This document shows, in pieces, positions 39,884-51,462 of a DNA stretch of 64,000 nt. The DNA is taken from assembly GCA_031310005.1 (NCBI GenBank), contig CM062381.1, positions 2,294,001-2,358,000 on the forward strand, read 5' to 3'. The stretch is from Dactylellina haptotyla (lineage: Eukaryota; Ascomycota; Orbiliomycetes; Orbiliales; Orbiliaceae). Both the position numbers and the translations under genes were made by a program. Positions within the stretch are counted from its first letter, which is position 1, and each line of letters opens with the position of its first letter. The notes below the pieces were generated by a model. It was not told where the DNA came from. It searched no databases and saw only the letters and a program-made list of their open reading frames with translations.

Positions 39884-40183
39884 ATTGCATGAAGCGCAAT
39901 TGGTAGAGACTACCGTTTACAGGTCCAACAATACGGCAGAGTTTTTACACTATATTTAGTGCTTTTCTCGCTCGTCTATGGTAAAGCAGTTAGAGGAAAT
40001 TGGTAAGCTCTACGGCGAGAGCTGCACAGCTCCAACCCTCTATTCTAAATAAGGAAGCAACTGTTATAGCGAACCGATTGTTGATGTTACCTTCGGCCGC
40101 TCTGAAGTTAGCGCCGTAAAACCACTGTTTCGTACGTTTTTAGAACTGCACAAACACCACGCCGGCACTGTCACGAGCTGGGG

Positions 40184-40350
40184 TGTAAGGATTACGTGTC
40201 AGGCCGTACAGGCCGGGTTCGCCCGTACCGCTCTGTATTTGTATCTACAGAGCGGACTCGATGTGTTGTAGTTCTAGATCATCGAACATCAACCTTACAG
40301 GCTCATACCTACATACGATCAGTGATACTGCTATAGCTGAAGCTTCTACA
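40184..40350 (+). repeat. 3' LTR of the plus Copia copy
   Basis: Identical to 33689-33855 over all 167 bp. Preceded by GAGCTGGGG, a short purine-rich stretch that may serve as the polypurine tract. Confidence 0.97.
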
Positions 40351-40676
40351 AAAATAAAAAATAAAAAAAAAAAGAGAATAATAAAATAATATAAAAAAAA
40401 TATTTATATTAATAATAATAATAAAAATATTAAAAAATTTATATTAAAAAAATTTATATTTTAAGTTAGACTTAAAAATATTATATATAATTTTTATATA
40501 TTTGATATAAATTGTTTAATAATTATTAATAATTTTTTAATTAAGATAGAAAAATTTTTTAAATAAAAAAAATAAAATAAAAATATAAAATAATTATTTT
40601 TATATAGGTGTAAAGCCTGCTAATAAATATATAACATTTAATATAAATAATAATAAGTTTTTAAAAAAAATAAAAA

Positions 40677-40870
40677 TTAAAAATATTTATAAAAATAATA
40701 ATAACAATAATAATAATAACAATGATAATAATGATAATAATAAAGACAAAAATAAAGATAATAATAATAATAATGATAAAGATAACAATAATAATGATGA
40801 TAATAATAATGATAATAATAATAAAAGAAAAAAAAAATAATAAAAATAATAATAAAAATAATAGATATTT
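40677..40870. repeat. Compound AAT/GAT trinucleotide microsatellite
   Basis: Imperfect AAT, AAC and GAT triplets over roughly 190 bp. The Tyr/Ile/His-rich open frame on the minus strand here is simply translated repeat. Confidence 0.9.
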
Positions 40871-42929
40871 GAAAAGGATAATAAAAAGGAAAAAATAGAA
40901 AAATAAAATAAAATAAAATAGAAAATAATATATACCTATTAATAAATTTCCTAAGTTTGCTTATAAACAACTAATATTTATTATAAAACATTATACCAGT
41001 ATTGTTTAAATTAAAATAATACTTAATTTTTAAGTGATGATTTTAAAATGTAATTATAGAAAAAAGTTAGAAAAATTTTATCAAAATTAACAAATTAATA
41101 TTAATAAATTTATAATTTATAAATTTATATTTAATATTAAATTTAGAAAGTCTATATACTAACTTTATAAATCTACTATTAAATTTTGTTAAATTTAAAT
41201 AATTAACTTTAACTAAAAATAATAAAATTAATAAAAATAAATTAAAAATAATTTTTAAATGTAACCTTTTTTAATTTAATTAAAATAAAATAAATATTTA
41301 GAAGTAAGTTGGATTTTTAAAATCTATTTTTAAATATTTAATAATTAATATTAATTAAAAATTAATATTATTAATAAATAAATTAAAAATAATTATAATT
41401 TAATATTTAAAATTAATAATAAAATAATAAATATTTTTATAATAATGAAGTATATTATTTTAGACGTTTTTAAAAAAATATATAATAAAAATAATATATT
41501 AAAAAGTATATAAAAGGAAGTTTTATAACCTAAATTAATATGGTATGATCTTTTATAAATATATAAAAACTATTAAATGTAAAATAATTAAAAATAAAAA
41601 AATAAATATAATAAAATTTAATTAAAATTAATAAAAATAAAATATATTAAAAATTTTTAATAAATGTAAAAATTTATTAATAAATATATATAATTATTAC
41701 AAATATAAAATTAAAAATAAAAATTAAAAATAAAATTATTTAATTTATTTATTTTTATTTTAAGGATTAAAATGGTTTTTTAAAAAATAATTTTAATTAT
41801 TTTATTTTTAATACTTTTTTAAATATATTTTTTAGTCTTCTAAAATCTAATATTATTATTAAAAATATAGAAAAGATATTAAACAATTTAAAAAATTATT
41901 AAAATTTATAAAATTATAAAAAGATTTTTAATATTATTAATAAACTTTTAAAAATTTATTTTATAATTTAAAATAATAGTAAGTTAATATTTTAATTATT
42001 AATTAATAAAAATATAGTAATTTTTAATATTTATTATATTTTATATTAAGATAAAGGAAATATATATAATAATAAAGTTAATTTATTATTATTAAATTAT
42101 AAAGCTTAATTAAATTAATCAAATTATATTAAATATTAAAGATTATTAAAAACATATTAAATTTAAAAAAGTTATTTTAAAGATAAGTTGATTATTTTAT
42201 TAATATATTTAAATAATATATATATTAATATTATTATTAAGAATTTAATAAAAACATAAAAATCTATTAAAAATTTAAAAATTTTTTAAAAAAATATAAA
42301 TAATATTAATACAATAATTATATAATATAAATATATTTTATTAATAAAATTTTATTATTTAAAAAAATTAAATATAAATAATATAAGTTTAATAATAAAC
42401 TTTAAAAATTTATAATATATATTTTTTTAAAATATTTTTAAAAAAGTTTATTTTAATAAAACTAATATTTAAAAATTTTAAATATATATATAAATCTAAA
42501 AAAATATAAATAAATAAAAATAAAATATTTAATAAATTTCAAACATTTAATAATAAATTTTATAAATTCTATTAAAGCCTTTTATTTTATTTAAATATTT
42601 TATTTTAATTTAAAAAAATTATAATAAATTTATTATTTTTAATAATTATAAATCGTTATTTATTACATTTGTTTTTAGATTTAATATATTTTTTAAAAAT
42701 ATAAAAATATTTGTTAATAATTATGTTAATATTTATTAAAAACCTATATATTTAAATTTAATTAAAAATAATTTTATAATATTTATTATTAATTATAATA
42801 AAAAATTTAAACATAATACCTATTATTTAAATTATATATAATATTTTTGTTTTTTGAAATAGTTTAAATATAATCTTTATATATTTAATAAATAATTTTT
42901 ATAATTTAATTTTAGTTAAAATTATATAA

Positions 42930-43074
42930 AATTATCTAGTGTTATTTGAAATTAATGTTTAATTGTTTGACATTGTTTAAATTTAATGTTTAATCATCCC
43001 ACACCATCCAAAACCAGTTTCAATATGTCTGACAAATAACTATAATCATCTAATACAATAAATTTTTTGCTGAT
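42930..43074 (+). repeat. Dispersed repeat, copy A
   Basis: About 145 bp that aligns with 45215-45373: the same order of TTTAAATTTAAT, AATCATCC/AATTATCC, ACAAATAACTA-AATCATC and AATTTTTTGCTG. The copy is more AT-shifted at several C/G positions, consistent with RIP. Confidence 0.55.
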
Positions 43075-43479
43075 AAATTTAAAACTCTTCTTAAACCCAA
43101 CCAATTTTATTATTTTTAAATTTTTTTATCACTATATATTATTTTTTATACAAAAGATTCTTTTAAAAAATATTTTAAAATAAAAATTTTAATATATTAT
43201 AATAAAAAATAGGAGTTAATTTTAAATAAAAATATTAATAAAATTTAAATATATTAATTTATAATTATTTGAAAAGTTTATAAATACTCTTACTTATATA
43301 TTTTAAATATTTTTATTATTTTACAAATATAATAATACCCTAAATTTATTTTCAAAATAATTATAATATTTTATTATATAGAATATAAGAAATTGAAAAT
43401 TTATTTAATTTTATTAAAATTATAAATTTAATAATATTTAGAATTAAAAATTTTATAATATAATATAATTAATAAATAA

Positions 43480-43610
43480 TTATATATATTAATATATAAA
43501 ACAGTAGTAATATATATCTATGAGTATAGAGTGTGGTAGTAAAATTTAGAACAGTATAGTGCAAAGCAAGGCACAGGTATTTGTACTGTTAAGACCTGTG
43601 GTCTGTGACA
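43480..43610 (-). repeat. Inverted Gypsy LTR fragment, lightly mutated
   Basis: Read on the minus strand from 43610 it starts TGTCACAGACCACAGGTC and aligns with the start of the LTR at 8923, where the same stretch reads TGTCACAGACTATGAGTT. It retains more of the original C and G than the 8923 copy. The remainder of the LTR toward 43100 is too AT-rich to trace. Confidence 0.65.
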
Positions 43611-44100
43611 TTTTTTTAAATAATGAAAAAAAAAAATATAATAAGATTAAAAAATATTTTAAAATAAATATTAATTTAATTAATTAAATTAGTAATAAAA
43701 TAAAATTGTTTATTAAAAAGTTATTATTATCTTTATTTATATATTTAGGGTAAAATAATAAATAATTTAAAATAATAATATTATATATATTAATATATAA
43801 AAATTTTTAAAATAATAATATTTTTATTATTATAAATAATTTATTAAATTTTAATTATTTATTTAAAACTATTTTTTATTTATTAATCAGTAAACTATTT
43901 TTAATATATTATAAATTAAATTTTAATTTATAAAAATATAAAGATAATATATTATAATAATTTTAAATATTTAATAATTTTTAACAACTAATTACCATTT
44001 TATAATAAATATTTTATAAATTATTTATTTAAAATAATATTAATTACTAATAATATTTAAATTTTTAATAGGGTAAATACTTAAATTACTAACTTTTTAT

Positions 44101-45214
44101 TATTTATTATTGGTTTTTAAACAACACATCCTACATTTTTATTATTATATAATAATTTTCCAATACTTTTTGATTTTTCCTAATGTATATATGGTGTTTA
44201 TAATTTATTTTAACCCCCTTTCATTTATGTAATAAAAATTTTATATTACATTATGTAGATTATTATTAAATAGTTAGCTAAAAATGTAACCTCATAAGTT
44301 ACTTGAATAGCTTATCCATTCAAAAAAATTGTGGACTGTAGGTATTGTTGCTCTTTTATATTACCAATAAATCGCTCAACATTGTTTAATAATTAGTTAC
44401 TTAAACACACTCAGCTTAGTGCCCTCTTGAATAAACATCTTTAGAACTTTACATCAATCATCTACACGTAGTAATAATATTAAAAAATTATTAATTTTTA
44501 AATATTATATAATGGTTTTTGGTAATTTCTATAGTTTCCTTTAATTATATAGGTTGGCCTTTTTATATTCAAAACTTTTTGCTGATGTACTTACTTTATA
44601 ATACAAATATTGTTTTACTTATAATAGACAGTTGTTTTGTTTGATACTATTAATTATTAGTACTATGGTATGTATGAATGTTGTTATCTATGTATGATAT
44701 GTGATGATGATGAGTTGATTGTGTGTCCTCTAGCTAACTGTGTGTTATCTACATATAGTATGTGCCATCACTATCACATAGTGGTGGTGACCACAATCGT
44801 AACATATGGGCTGGCCTCCCCACACCGTGACCCAAAACTTTTTACTAATGTATTTTCTTTAGTTAGAAAATAATCCTATATATTAATAAATAATAAATAA
44901 AAATTTAAGTTTCTATAATATATATATATATATAAATATTTTTTAATCCATATATAAAATAAAAATTATATTTTATTTTATATATATTAAATTATAAATT
45001 TAAATAACTACTAATAATTATATTATATATTATATATATATATATAATTTTATTGATTTACTTTTAAATTTTTATATTTATAGGTAAATTTATAAATTAA
45101 CTATTTTTTGGCCTACTCATTTATAAGTAATATAACGAAGGAGCAACCCGCTCCAACCCGCCCCACGGCCCACACTAACCACTGGCAACATGATGTTTCT
45201 TTAGTCGGGCATTT
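44101..45214. other. Transition zone between AT-rich block and gene block
   Basis: GC content rises in patches. No convincing gene. Two related stretches (about 44550-44590 and 44808-44850) share GGYTGGCC and AAAACTTTTT-CT-ATGTA, as if a repeat unit of about 260 bp had been duplicated and one copy mutated. A GC-rich patch at 45140-45190 contains the small hairpin GGAGC/GCTCC. Confidence 0.5.
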
Positions 45215-45373
45215 AAAATAATTTAAAATAATTTAATATTGTTTAAAACTAATATTTGATTATCTTACATTATTTAAATTTAATATTAAATTATCCTATA
45301 TTGTTCAAAATTAATGTAAAAATGTTTAACAAATAACTACAATCATCCAACGCAACAAATTTTTTGCTGGTGA
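45215..45373 (+). repeat. Dispersed repeat, copy B, at the edge of the gene block
   Basis: Counterpart of 42930-43074, ending AACAAATTTTTTGCTGGTG. Its end coincides with the change to gene-like composition 140 bp before the first coding exon, so it marks the border of the AT-rich compartment here. Confidence 0.55.
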
Positions 45374-45512
45374 AGCTATGTAAGGTTTGCGGTAGATTTG
45401 CCTTACCACCACAACAGAAAACTATCATCCGAGATCCGGTTTAAATGATTCGATATAATTACAACCTGAAATAACCTTACATTCTTTTCATAGTAGGATA
45501 CACTTGAAAATA

Positions 45513-48073
45513 ATGTCGCTTGAGTCAGCTCTAGAAGAGGAACGACTAGAAATACTTAAGCTTCTAGAACGACCTTCAATATCGAATAAACCCAATATAG
45601 CTGGAAATGCTTCAAGCAGCTCCCCAACAACTCCGCGATCCCCACCGTTGGTACCACGAGCGATCTCCCCCGCACGGTCGCCTCCACGGAGCAACCAGTC
45701 TATTGGCGGAATATCGTCTATGATACTTGCCGCAGAGAGGGGATCTAACTCCGCTTCTCCTCCACCAAGCTCTCTTTCATATAACACAAGAAGTCGCGAC
45801 AGTTCCCCGCATGGATCACTTCACTCGACGACTTCCTCTGGATACGGTGGTCCGCGATTGCTGAAGGATCGAGAGCGGGACGCATCAGCATTTACACCAA
45901 ATGCAGATTACCAATTCAGCATGCTTCCATCCACCCCAAATCCGCATTTCCGAAGAACTGGAGGCGGACGTTCTGGAAAGGCTCCAACTAACCTCCCAGC
46001 TTCGCCCACTAGTAGCCCAACTTTACAACATGCAGGTTTATCTCAGGGGTATCAAGATACGCTATCTTCCATATACAGTGAATCTGGGCCATTTCAACCT
46101 GGAGGAATGGGTCTTCCCAGTGGGTCTCAAGTTGGTGGTCGTCAAATAAGGCTTGGTTCGTCGTCCAGCAGGAGGTCAGGCTCCCCATCGATGTATCATA
46201 CCAGATCTGCGTCTCCAAGTACTGGAAATTTGTCGCTGTCCCCTCTTTCTTCACCCCCCTTAAACATGAACATGTCTATACCTGCCCGAACACTGGTGAC
46301 CGAAAATGACACATTGATCGACTTAGAATCCGCCTACCGGCGGCTTTCTGATGATGCTCTGAGGAACTCCGGTGGATCTCTTGCGAATTTGCCTGAGCGT
46401 GGAGGTACTGCCAACCACATTCGTGCTAGCTCTGGTGAAAGCATATCACGGGATGGTGGAGTTCGTCTTGAGAAGGATCTTACTTTTGTCGTTGGATATG
46501 ACGGCAGGGAAATCGCAGTAGAAAGCAGCGAAGAAAGCGATTATTCTAGCGAGGATGATGCAGAATCCTTTCGTGGACGGAGAGCGGAAAAACAGATCGT
46601 GGGTGTAGCAAATAATCCGGAAACAAAAGATACACCTCCAAATACAAATGGCACGAACCCTCCAATAGTAACCTCGACGAAAGCCCTGGGGCAGCAAAGG
46701 AAAACAATGAGCCTGTTGGCTGCTGCTGAAGAAGAAAGTAAGAATATTTCTAGCTTAGCAAGATTCTGATTCTAACTTCTATCTTGTTCTTGGTAGGGAA
46801 GACTGTTTCTTCACGTTACAAAGTATCTTCACTATTGCCGTCAGTTACGGTCTCCCCACCTACCCAGACACAACAAAACACGAATAGAAACATAATACAT
46901 CCGAATACCAATTTTGATACGCGATCACATCTATCTACACCCTTCTCATCTGACGCAGAGGCTGACTCTAAGGACATCAAAAGAGCATCTCGTCTGACCA
47001 TGAGCATATCTCCCGTCATATCGAATCCAGAAACGCACAGAGTAGCCCGCACCATAATAAGAGGGGATACAACTGGCATGCAATCGGATTCTGGATCTGG
47101 GAGGAGAAAGCAGCGGAGTTATCTTGTAGCTACGGATTTGAGTGCAGAGGCTGCCCATGCGCTTGAATGGACGATTGGGACTGTTTTGCGAGATGGAGAT
47201 ATGTTGTTGGCTATTTATGCCATTGACGAGGAGAATGCTGGAGATTTTGATGCTCATAAAATAATGACTCCAACAACAGAACAGTCAATCATTGGTAACA
47301 ATCCAATACCTCCTAATAGGAGGAAGAGCCTTGAAAAGGTTAAATTGACCAAGATTGGGAACAGCCCGGCTCGTTCTCCTAGCCTAACCCGCTCTGAGGT
47401 TCCGGACAATGCTGGCGACACTACCCGGTATTCTTCAAACAACTCGAGTCGAGATAACCTTACTCAGTTCCCTGGAGAAAATTTCGCTGACGATGATGGG
47501 AAATTGAATTTGACCTCGGATACCCTGGACGCTAACCATCGAGACAAAAGTAAGGCAGAGCAAGAACGCTGGGCAGCGACGGAGCAGATATCGGCTTTGG
47601 TGACAAAACTCCTTAAAAAAACAAAGCTCCAGATTACCGTAATTGTTGAAGTTATACATTGTAAAAGCCCGAAACATCTCCTTACTGAAATGGTAGATTC
47701 CCCGTGCTACAAAGTTTGCTATTCTACTTATTTATCTTAGCGGATTTTAATTATGGTTTTCCTTCACCAGATCGATATCCTGGAGCCAACTCTTGTTATC
47801 CTTGGGTCACGAGGAAGAAGTGCACTTAAGGGGTGAGTGTGTATTAGTTAACAACTAAGCATATTATCAAGAGAGAAATGGGCTAATCTTGAGACTCGTT
47901 TTAGTGTTCTTCTAGGCTCATTCTCCAACTACTTAGTCACGAAAAGCTCTGTCCCAGTTATGGTTGCAAGGAAAAAATTAAAGAAAAGCAAATATAAAAA
48001 TCCGAATCCTCGCCTCATCAATAACCTAGCTGCTGGTGCTTCGAGGACTCTTGCGTTCGCAAAGGTTGACTAA
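45513..48073 (+). CDS. Universal stress protein domain protein with long disordered N terminus
   Basis: Exons 45513-46737, 46797-47692, 47771-47832, 47905-48073; 783 residues, phases closed. Residues 1 to about 510 are Ser/Pro-rich and disordered after a charged start, MSLESALEEERLEILKLLE. The Usp fold begins at about 515 (RSYLVATDLSAEAAHALEW), is interrupted by a roughly 120-residue low-complexity insert, and resumes with HCKSPKHLL and GSRGRSALKGVLLGS, which fits the ATP-binding pattern G-x2-G-x9-G-S, then SSVPVMVARKK. Such proteins are found across Pezizomycotina; a role in stress or nucleotide sensing is family knowledge, not shown here. The start is the first ATG; the upstream in-frame codon at 45504 is TTG. 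It is the first gene after the AT-rich block and converges on TFB1. Confidence 0.92.
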
Positions 48074-48726
48074 GATCGGGTGGGGGATACGGAAAATCTA
48101 ATAGACACAGTCAAAACCCTCAGTTGATAGATCCATTGTTTAGGAAGATGAGTGATGGAACTGACTTCCCAAACCCCAGATAGGGCTAGTTGGATTTTGA
48201 GCCAGAATATTTCTTAAGGATGGCTTTATTTGCGTTCTAACCGTATGTTGGATGATGAGCAAACTACCTTTGGATATAGAGGTCTATGATTTGGAAGTGC
48301 ATTGTTGTACAGTGCCAACTGGCGCTGTGGCTTTGGATGTAGCCTGCGGTTCAGTCTTGTACCAGACTGCCTGCGGTTGACGTTATTTGGATAAGAGCGA
48401 CCACCCACACAGCAGCGAAAAGCATCAACTGCTAGAGGTTCTGTATGCACATGCGAGCATTGAAACTTATTTTTTGGGGGGTATCTCACTTTTTTTAAGA
48501 TAAAGGTCTTGCAAATACCTGTGTATCTACAATTTCGAGAACGAAAATCTGTGTGATCGTATACGCTATTCTAGTAATTTAATAAACTTCACAGAGTAAA
48601 AAGCCTAGCTTGAATATGCCTTAAGAATATACACTCAACTTGAACCTAGACCCTAGCGCAAGGTAAATTTATTAGCTAGAAAACATTAAGCGGAATTCAA
48701 TCTTGATAGAGTATAGGTTATAATCT
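48074..48726. other. Convergent intergenic region
   Basis: About 650 bp between the stop codons of the Usp gene and TFB1. Open frames here are short and unlike any family. It must hold both 3' UTRs; no clear terminator or RNA gene was seen. Confidence 0.6.
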
Positions 48727-50884
48727 CTAGGATTGATCCTGAAGTAGAGGCTTGGGCACGTCGGTTTCCAGGGCTCTTTCATATCTTGTCAAAGCTGTTT
48801 TGATAGCTGCCTCCTGTGGACCGATGACTCTTTTGACAAATGGATAACCTGTGTCATCCGCTCTATTTCCGAACCTCGATCGTTTTCGATCTGATTCACG
48901 CTGTTCTATTTCTTGCTTAATTTTCTTTTCTTCCTCTGCTGATAGAGCTATGCTTTCTATTCTTTCCTGTGAACGTGCTAGAGAATTAACCATCTGCCGG
49001 ATTTCCGCCGTTCTCCTTGGGTCACCCGAGAAAAAGGCATCCCAAAAATGTCGAAGAAACTCAGTAGATGTTGCGTGTGTTAGTAATAGTTGATCCCATA
49101 TATTCTGACTGAAGCCGTGCGAGCTAATTCGAATCGAACGATTAGCCCTACCGGGCATCTGTAGCCGACGAGTGCTTAATATAGATGAGATTTGGGTGGA
49201 TGCAGATCTCAAGGATCTCATATCTTCAGTAGATACTGTGTCGCTATTGTATAAATTATCGCCGAGGCGCGGCTTTTGGTCTTCGGAAGCAACCCGAATG
49301 TTGGTTTCGAAATCATTGCTACTCGCCGTATCGTGATATAAATGTGATAGGATAGTGGACGTCTGCGTATTCATGGCTACAGGTTGGGGTTGTTGGTTTT
49401 TTGCTGGCTTGATTTCCAAATCGAAAAATTGTTTATGGTTTTTGACGTGTAATAGCACATTTTGTTCCCGGGTATCGGCTTGTAAGTCCCGCAATTTAGA
49501 ATTTCCTATGTCTTGTTGTCTCGAATTTGGGGGTCCATCGGCTACATCGACCCTATTGTCTGGTATATTAGCTATATTTCTAAAAAAAAAAAAAATACGT
49601 ATTGCGAATATGGTTTCTGGCGCACGGTATAACGAAATCTAGTAGTTTTGAGCTTAGATTGTTAAGAGTACGGATGATTGGAACGTTTTCAATCTTATTA
49701 GGCCGCATAGTTAGGTCTGGCCTATTTCCTTGTTTCTTGGTTTCATTGTGCGTGAGTTAGCACCTAGTTAGATCCGGGGCAGGTGGTTCGGTTGCGTACC
49801 TGGCTATGATTATCCTCATTACCGCCAAGATCGATTGCGTGCGGGATACGGGGGCGATACTCTGCTTCCAGAGTATGATCTGAGCGAAAATGGTTAATAA
49901 TGGCGTGATCAAAGGACTTTAGTTCGGAATATGTACCTGAATCATTGGTTTTCAAATATTGATCTAATACATCATCATGCGCATCTGTAGGAACTAATTT
50001 TTCACCCTTCAGTTTCTTATATAGCTTACTAAGAAAGAAACGCCTCCAAAACTCGTCTTCTCGAAGCTTTGGGACTACTTCGTCATAGACCTTTCGGACT
50101 ATAGGGTGTTGTTCGAAAATGGTGTGAATTTGATCTCTTGACAAACTGACACGGACAACAGAATCTTCGTTTTTGGGCTTGATACTCGCGAGTACGTTAT
50201 AAGAACCTCGTGATTGGGATCGCTCAACTGCGTGGGCGCGAAGGAGGTGCACGCGAGTTGACCAAAATTGTGTAGCGGTCATGTTACCCTCTACAACTAC
50301 TTCGTGAAAATTTTTTTGGAGGGTAGGGGATGAGGAAAGGACCGCTTGTTGTAAAGCCATATCGTTTTTCAACTCAACGTCGGTCCTATTCTTCAAAATT
50401 TTGCTAAATTTCGGGGTAACACTTTCATTGATATTCTCTTTGTCGTCACCACCCGTAGGGATCAGTTCCTGTTCGTTCGCGGATTTGACAGCTTGTATAG
50501 CAGCTGTGAGCGCCGCTTTAAGAGCAGTGGCGTCTTCCGAGGAGCTAGTAAATGTGAAAACATATTGGTCGATGGTAGATTTTGGCGGACTCTGGGCGAA
50601 AACTTTGATCATTACTTTTGTGGAGGTAGGGGGGGTAGCTTGGAGGTCTATCAAGTTCCAAAGTTTAAGTTCAGTATCCGGTATACTATTAAAACATGTG
50701 AAAGATAGAAGGTGGTTGGGAGGTTGTCACTGGACGGACTTGTAATCGTATCAACTGGGATCACAATCGGAGTGGATGGGGTGGTTGCTAGTCCTGCTTG
50801 CCAGATGAGGCTTTTCCCATCTGTTGCGAGCGAAAGGATGCCATCTTTCTTCTTGTAAGCCGCTGTAGCTGTTGCAGACGACAT
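48727..50884 (-). CDS. tfb1: TFIIH core subunit Tfb1 (p62)
   Basis: Exons on the minus strand: 50740-50884, 49800-50647, 49626-49735, 48727-49579; 651 residues (yeast Tfb1 is 642), phases closed. The N terminus (YKKKDGILSLATDGKSLIWQ through residue 100) is the PH-like p62 domain that contacts activators and repair factors. Two BSD domains follow: residues about 158-205 (FHEVVVEGNMTATQFWSTR) and about 215-255 (VYDEVVPKLREDEFWRRFF). The C-terminal part (NIWDQLLLTHATSTEFLRHFWDAFFSG) is the helical region that binds the rest of the core complex. Tfb1 acts in transcription initiation and nucleotide excision repair. Start chosen at 50884 (MSSATA) because it begins the PH domain; an in-frame ATG at 50971 would add 29 unlikely residues. 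Exon 3 (36 codons) is short and easily missed. Confidence 0.95.
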
Positions 50885-51462
50885 ATTATCTCGCGTTTGC
50901 CATAGACTAAGGGAGGATATAGGATTAATATCCGCGATCTGGCAACGAAAAGTGCTGAGAGGGATCGACAATATAGTGTTTTGAGCTGGTGATTTGACAG
51001 GGAGGAATTCCGGAAAAGAGAATCAGCTCTGGACTCGAAACTGGGATACAGGTGGGTAATATTTGACCAAGCACTCGATAATCATAAGAAAGAAACTAAA
51101 GACATTGTGGGCAGGTGCCAGTTGCTAGATTAAAGTATTGTATGCAACTTAGAACGTATTCAGATGAACCTGTTTAGAATGTTTTCGATTCAACCACATG
51201 TAATGATCGAAGAAATTCTCTATGATTATATAAGCAAAAAAGGACAAGCGAGGTAGTATCAATCCGTCATATTTGCCAGTCGCTAGCCTCGCCGCCCGGA
51301 CCATATTTCTGCGACTCCCATAAGCCCCGAATTAGGTCTTAGCTGATATTTTGGGCGGGTGTGTGTATATCCAATAAAGCAATTTATCTTATTTCGATCA
51401 GGCTTTCCCTTTCCTCTGGCAGGACATCTTTACTTCCTTACCAATTTTTCTTTCATACAGCA
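50885..51462. promoter_or_regulatory. Divergent promoter region, TFB1 / unknown gene
   Basis: 578 bp between two divergently transcribed start codons, so it must contain both promoters and 5' UTRs. A pyrimidine-rich stretch lies just upstream of the plus-strand ATG (about 51405-51460). No specific binding sites can be assigned by reading. Confidence 0.55.

Larger units (their letters stand above)
33689..40350 (+). mobile_element. Ty1/Copia retrotransposon, plus copy, with antisense gene
   Basis: A complete 6,662-bp element with identical 167-bp LTRs (33689-33855 and 40184-40350) and the 5-bp target duplication AAAAT (33684-33688 and 40351-40355). Order: gag, CCHC knuckle, protease, integrase, reverse transcriptase, RNase H (34037-38642), then an unusual 1.5-kb 3' module with a spliced gene on the opposite strand. 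The sequence after the 5' LTR, CGTTATCAGCACCACTTCC, is the expected primer-binding region, but I could not match it securely to a tRNA. Identical LTRs and absence of RIP point to a very recent insertion. Small indels break gag-pol. Confidence 0.97.
40351..44100. repeat. RIP-degraded AT-rich repeat DNA
   Basis: The AT-rich block resumes after the target duplication AAAAT. No gene. Contains a trinucleotide microsatellite, one copy of a dispersed repeat (42930-43074) and an inverted Gypsy LTR fragment (43480-43610), listed separately. Confidence 0.85.

Noticed and set aside
40677-40970. 97-codon Tyr/His-rich frame
   Set aside because: It is the translation of a trinucleotide microsatellite.
44670-44873. 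67-codon Cys-containing frame in the transition zone
   Set aside because: No splice context or family match, and it overlaps a partly duplicated, mutated repeat.
50885-50971. In-frame upstream ATG of TFB1 at 50971
   Set aside because: It would add 29 residues that do not belong to the PH-like domain; MSSATA at 50884 is the expected start.
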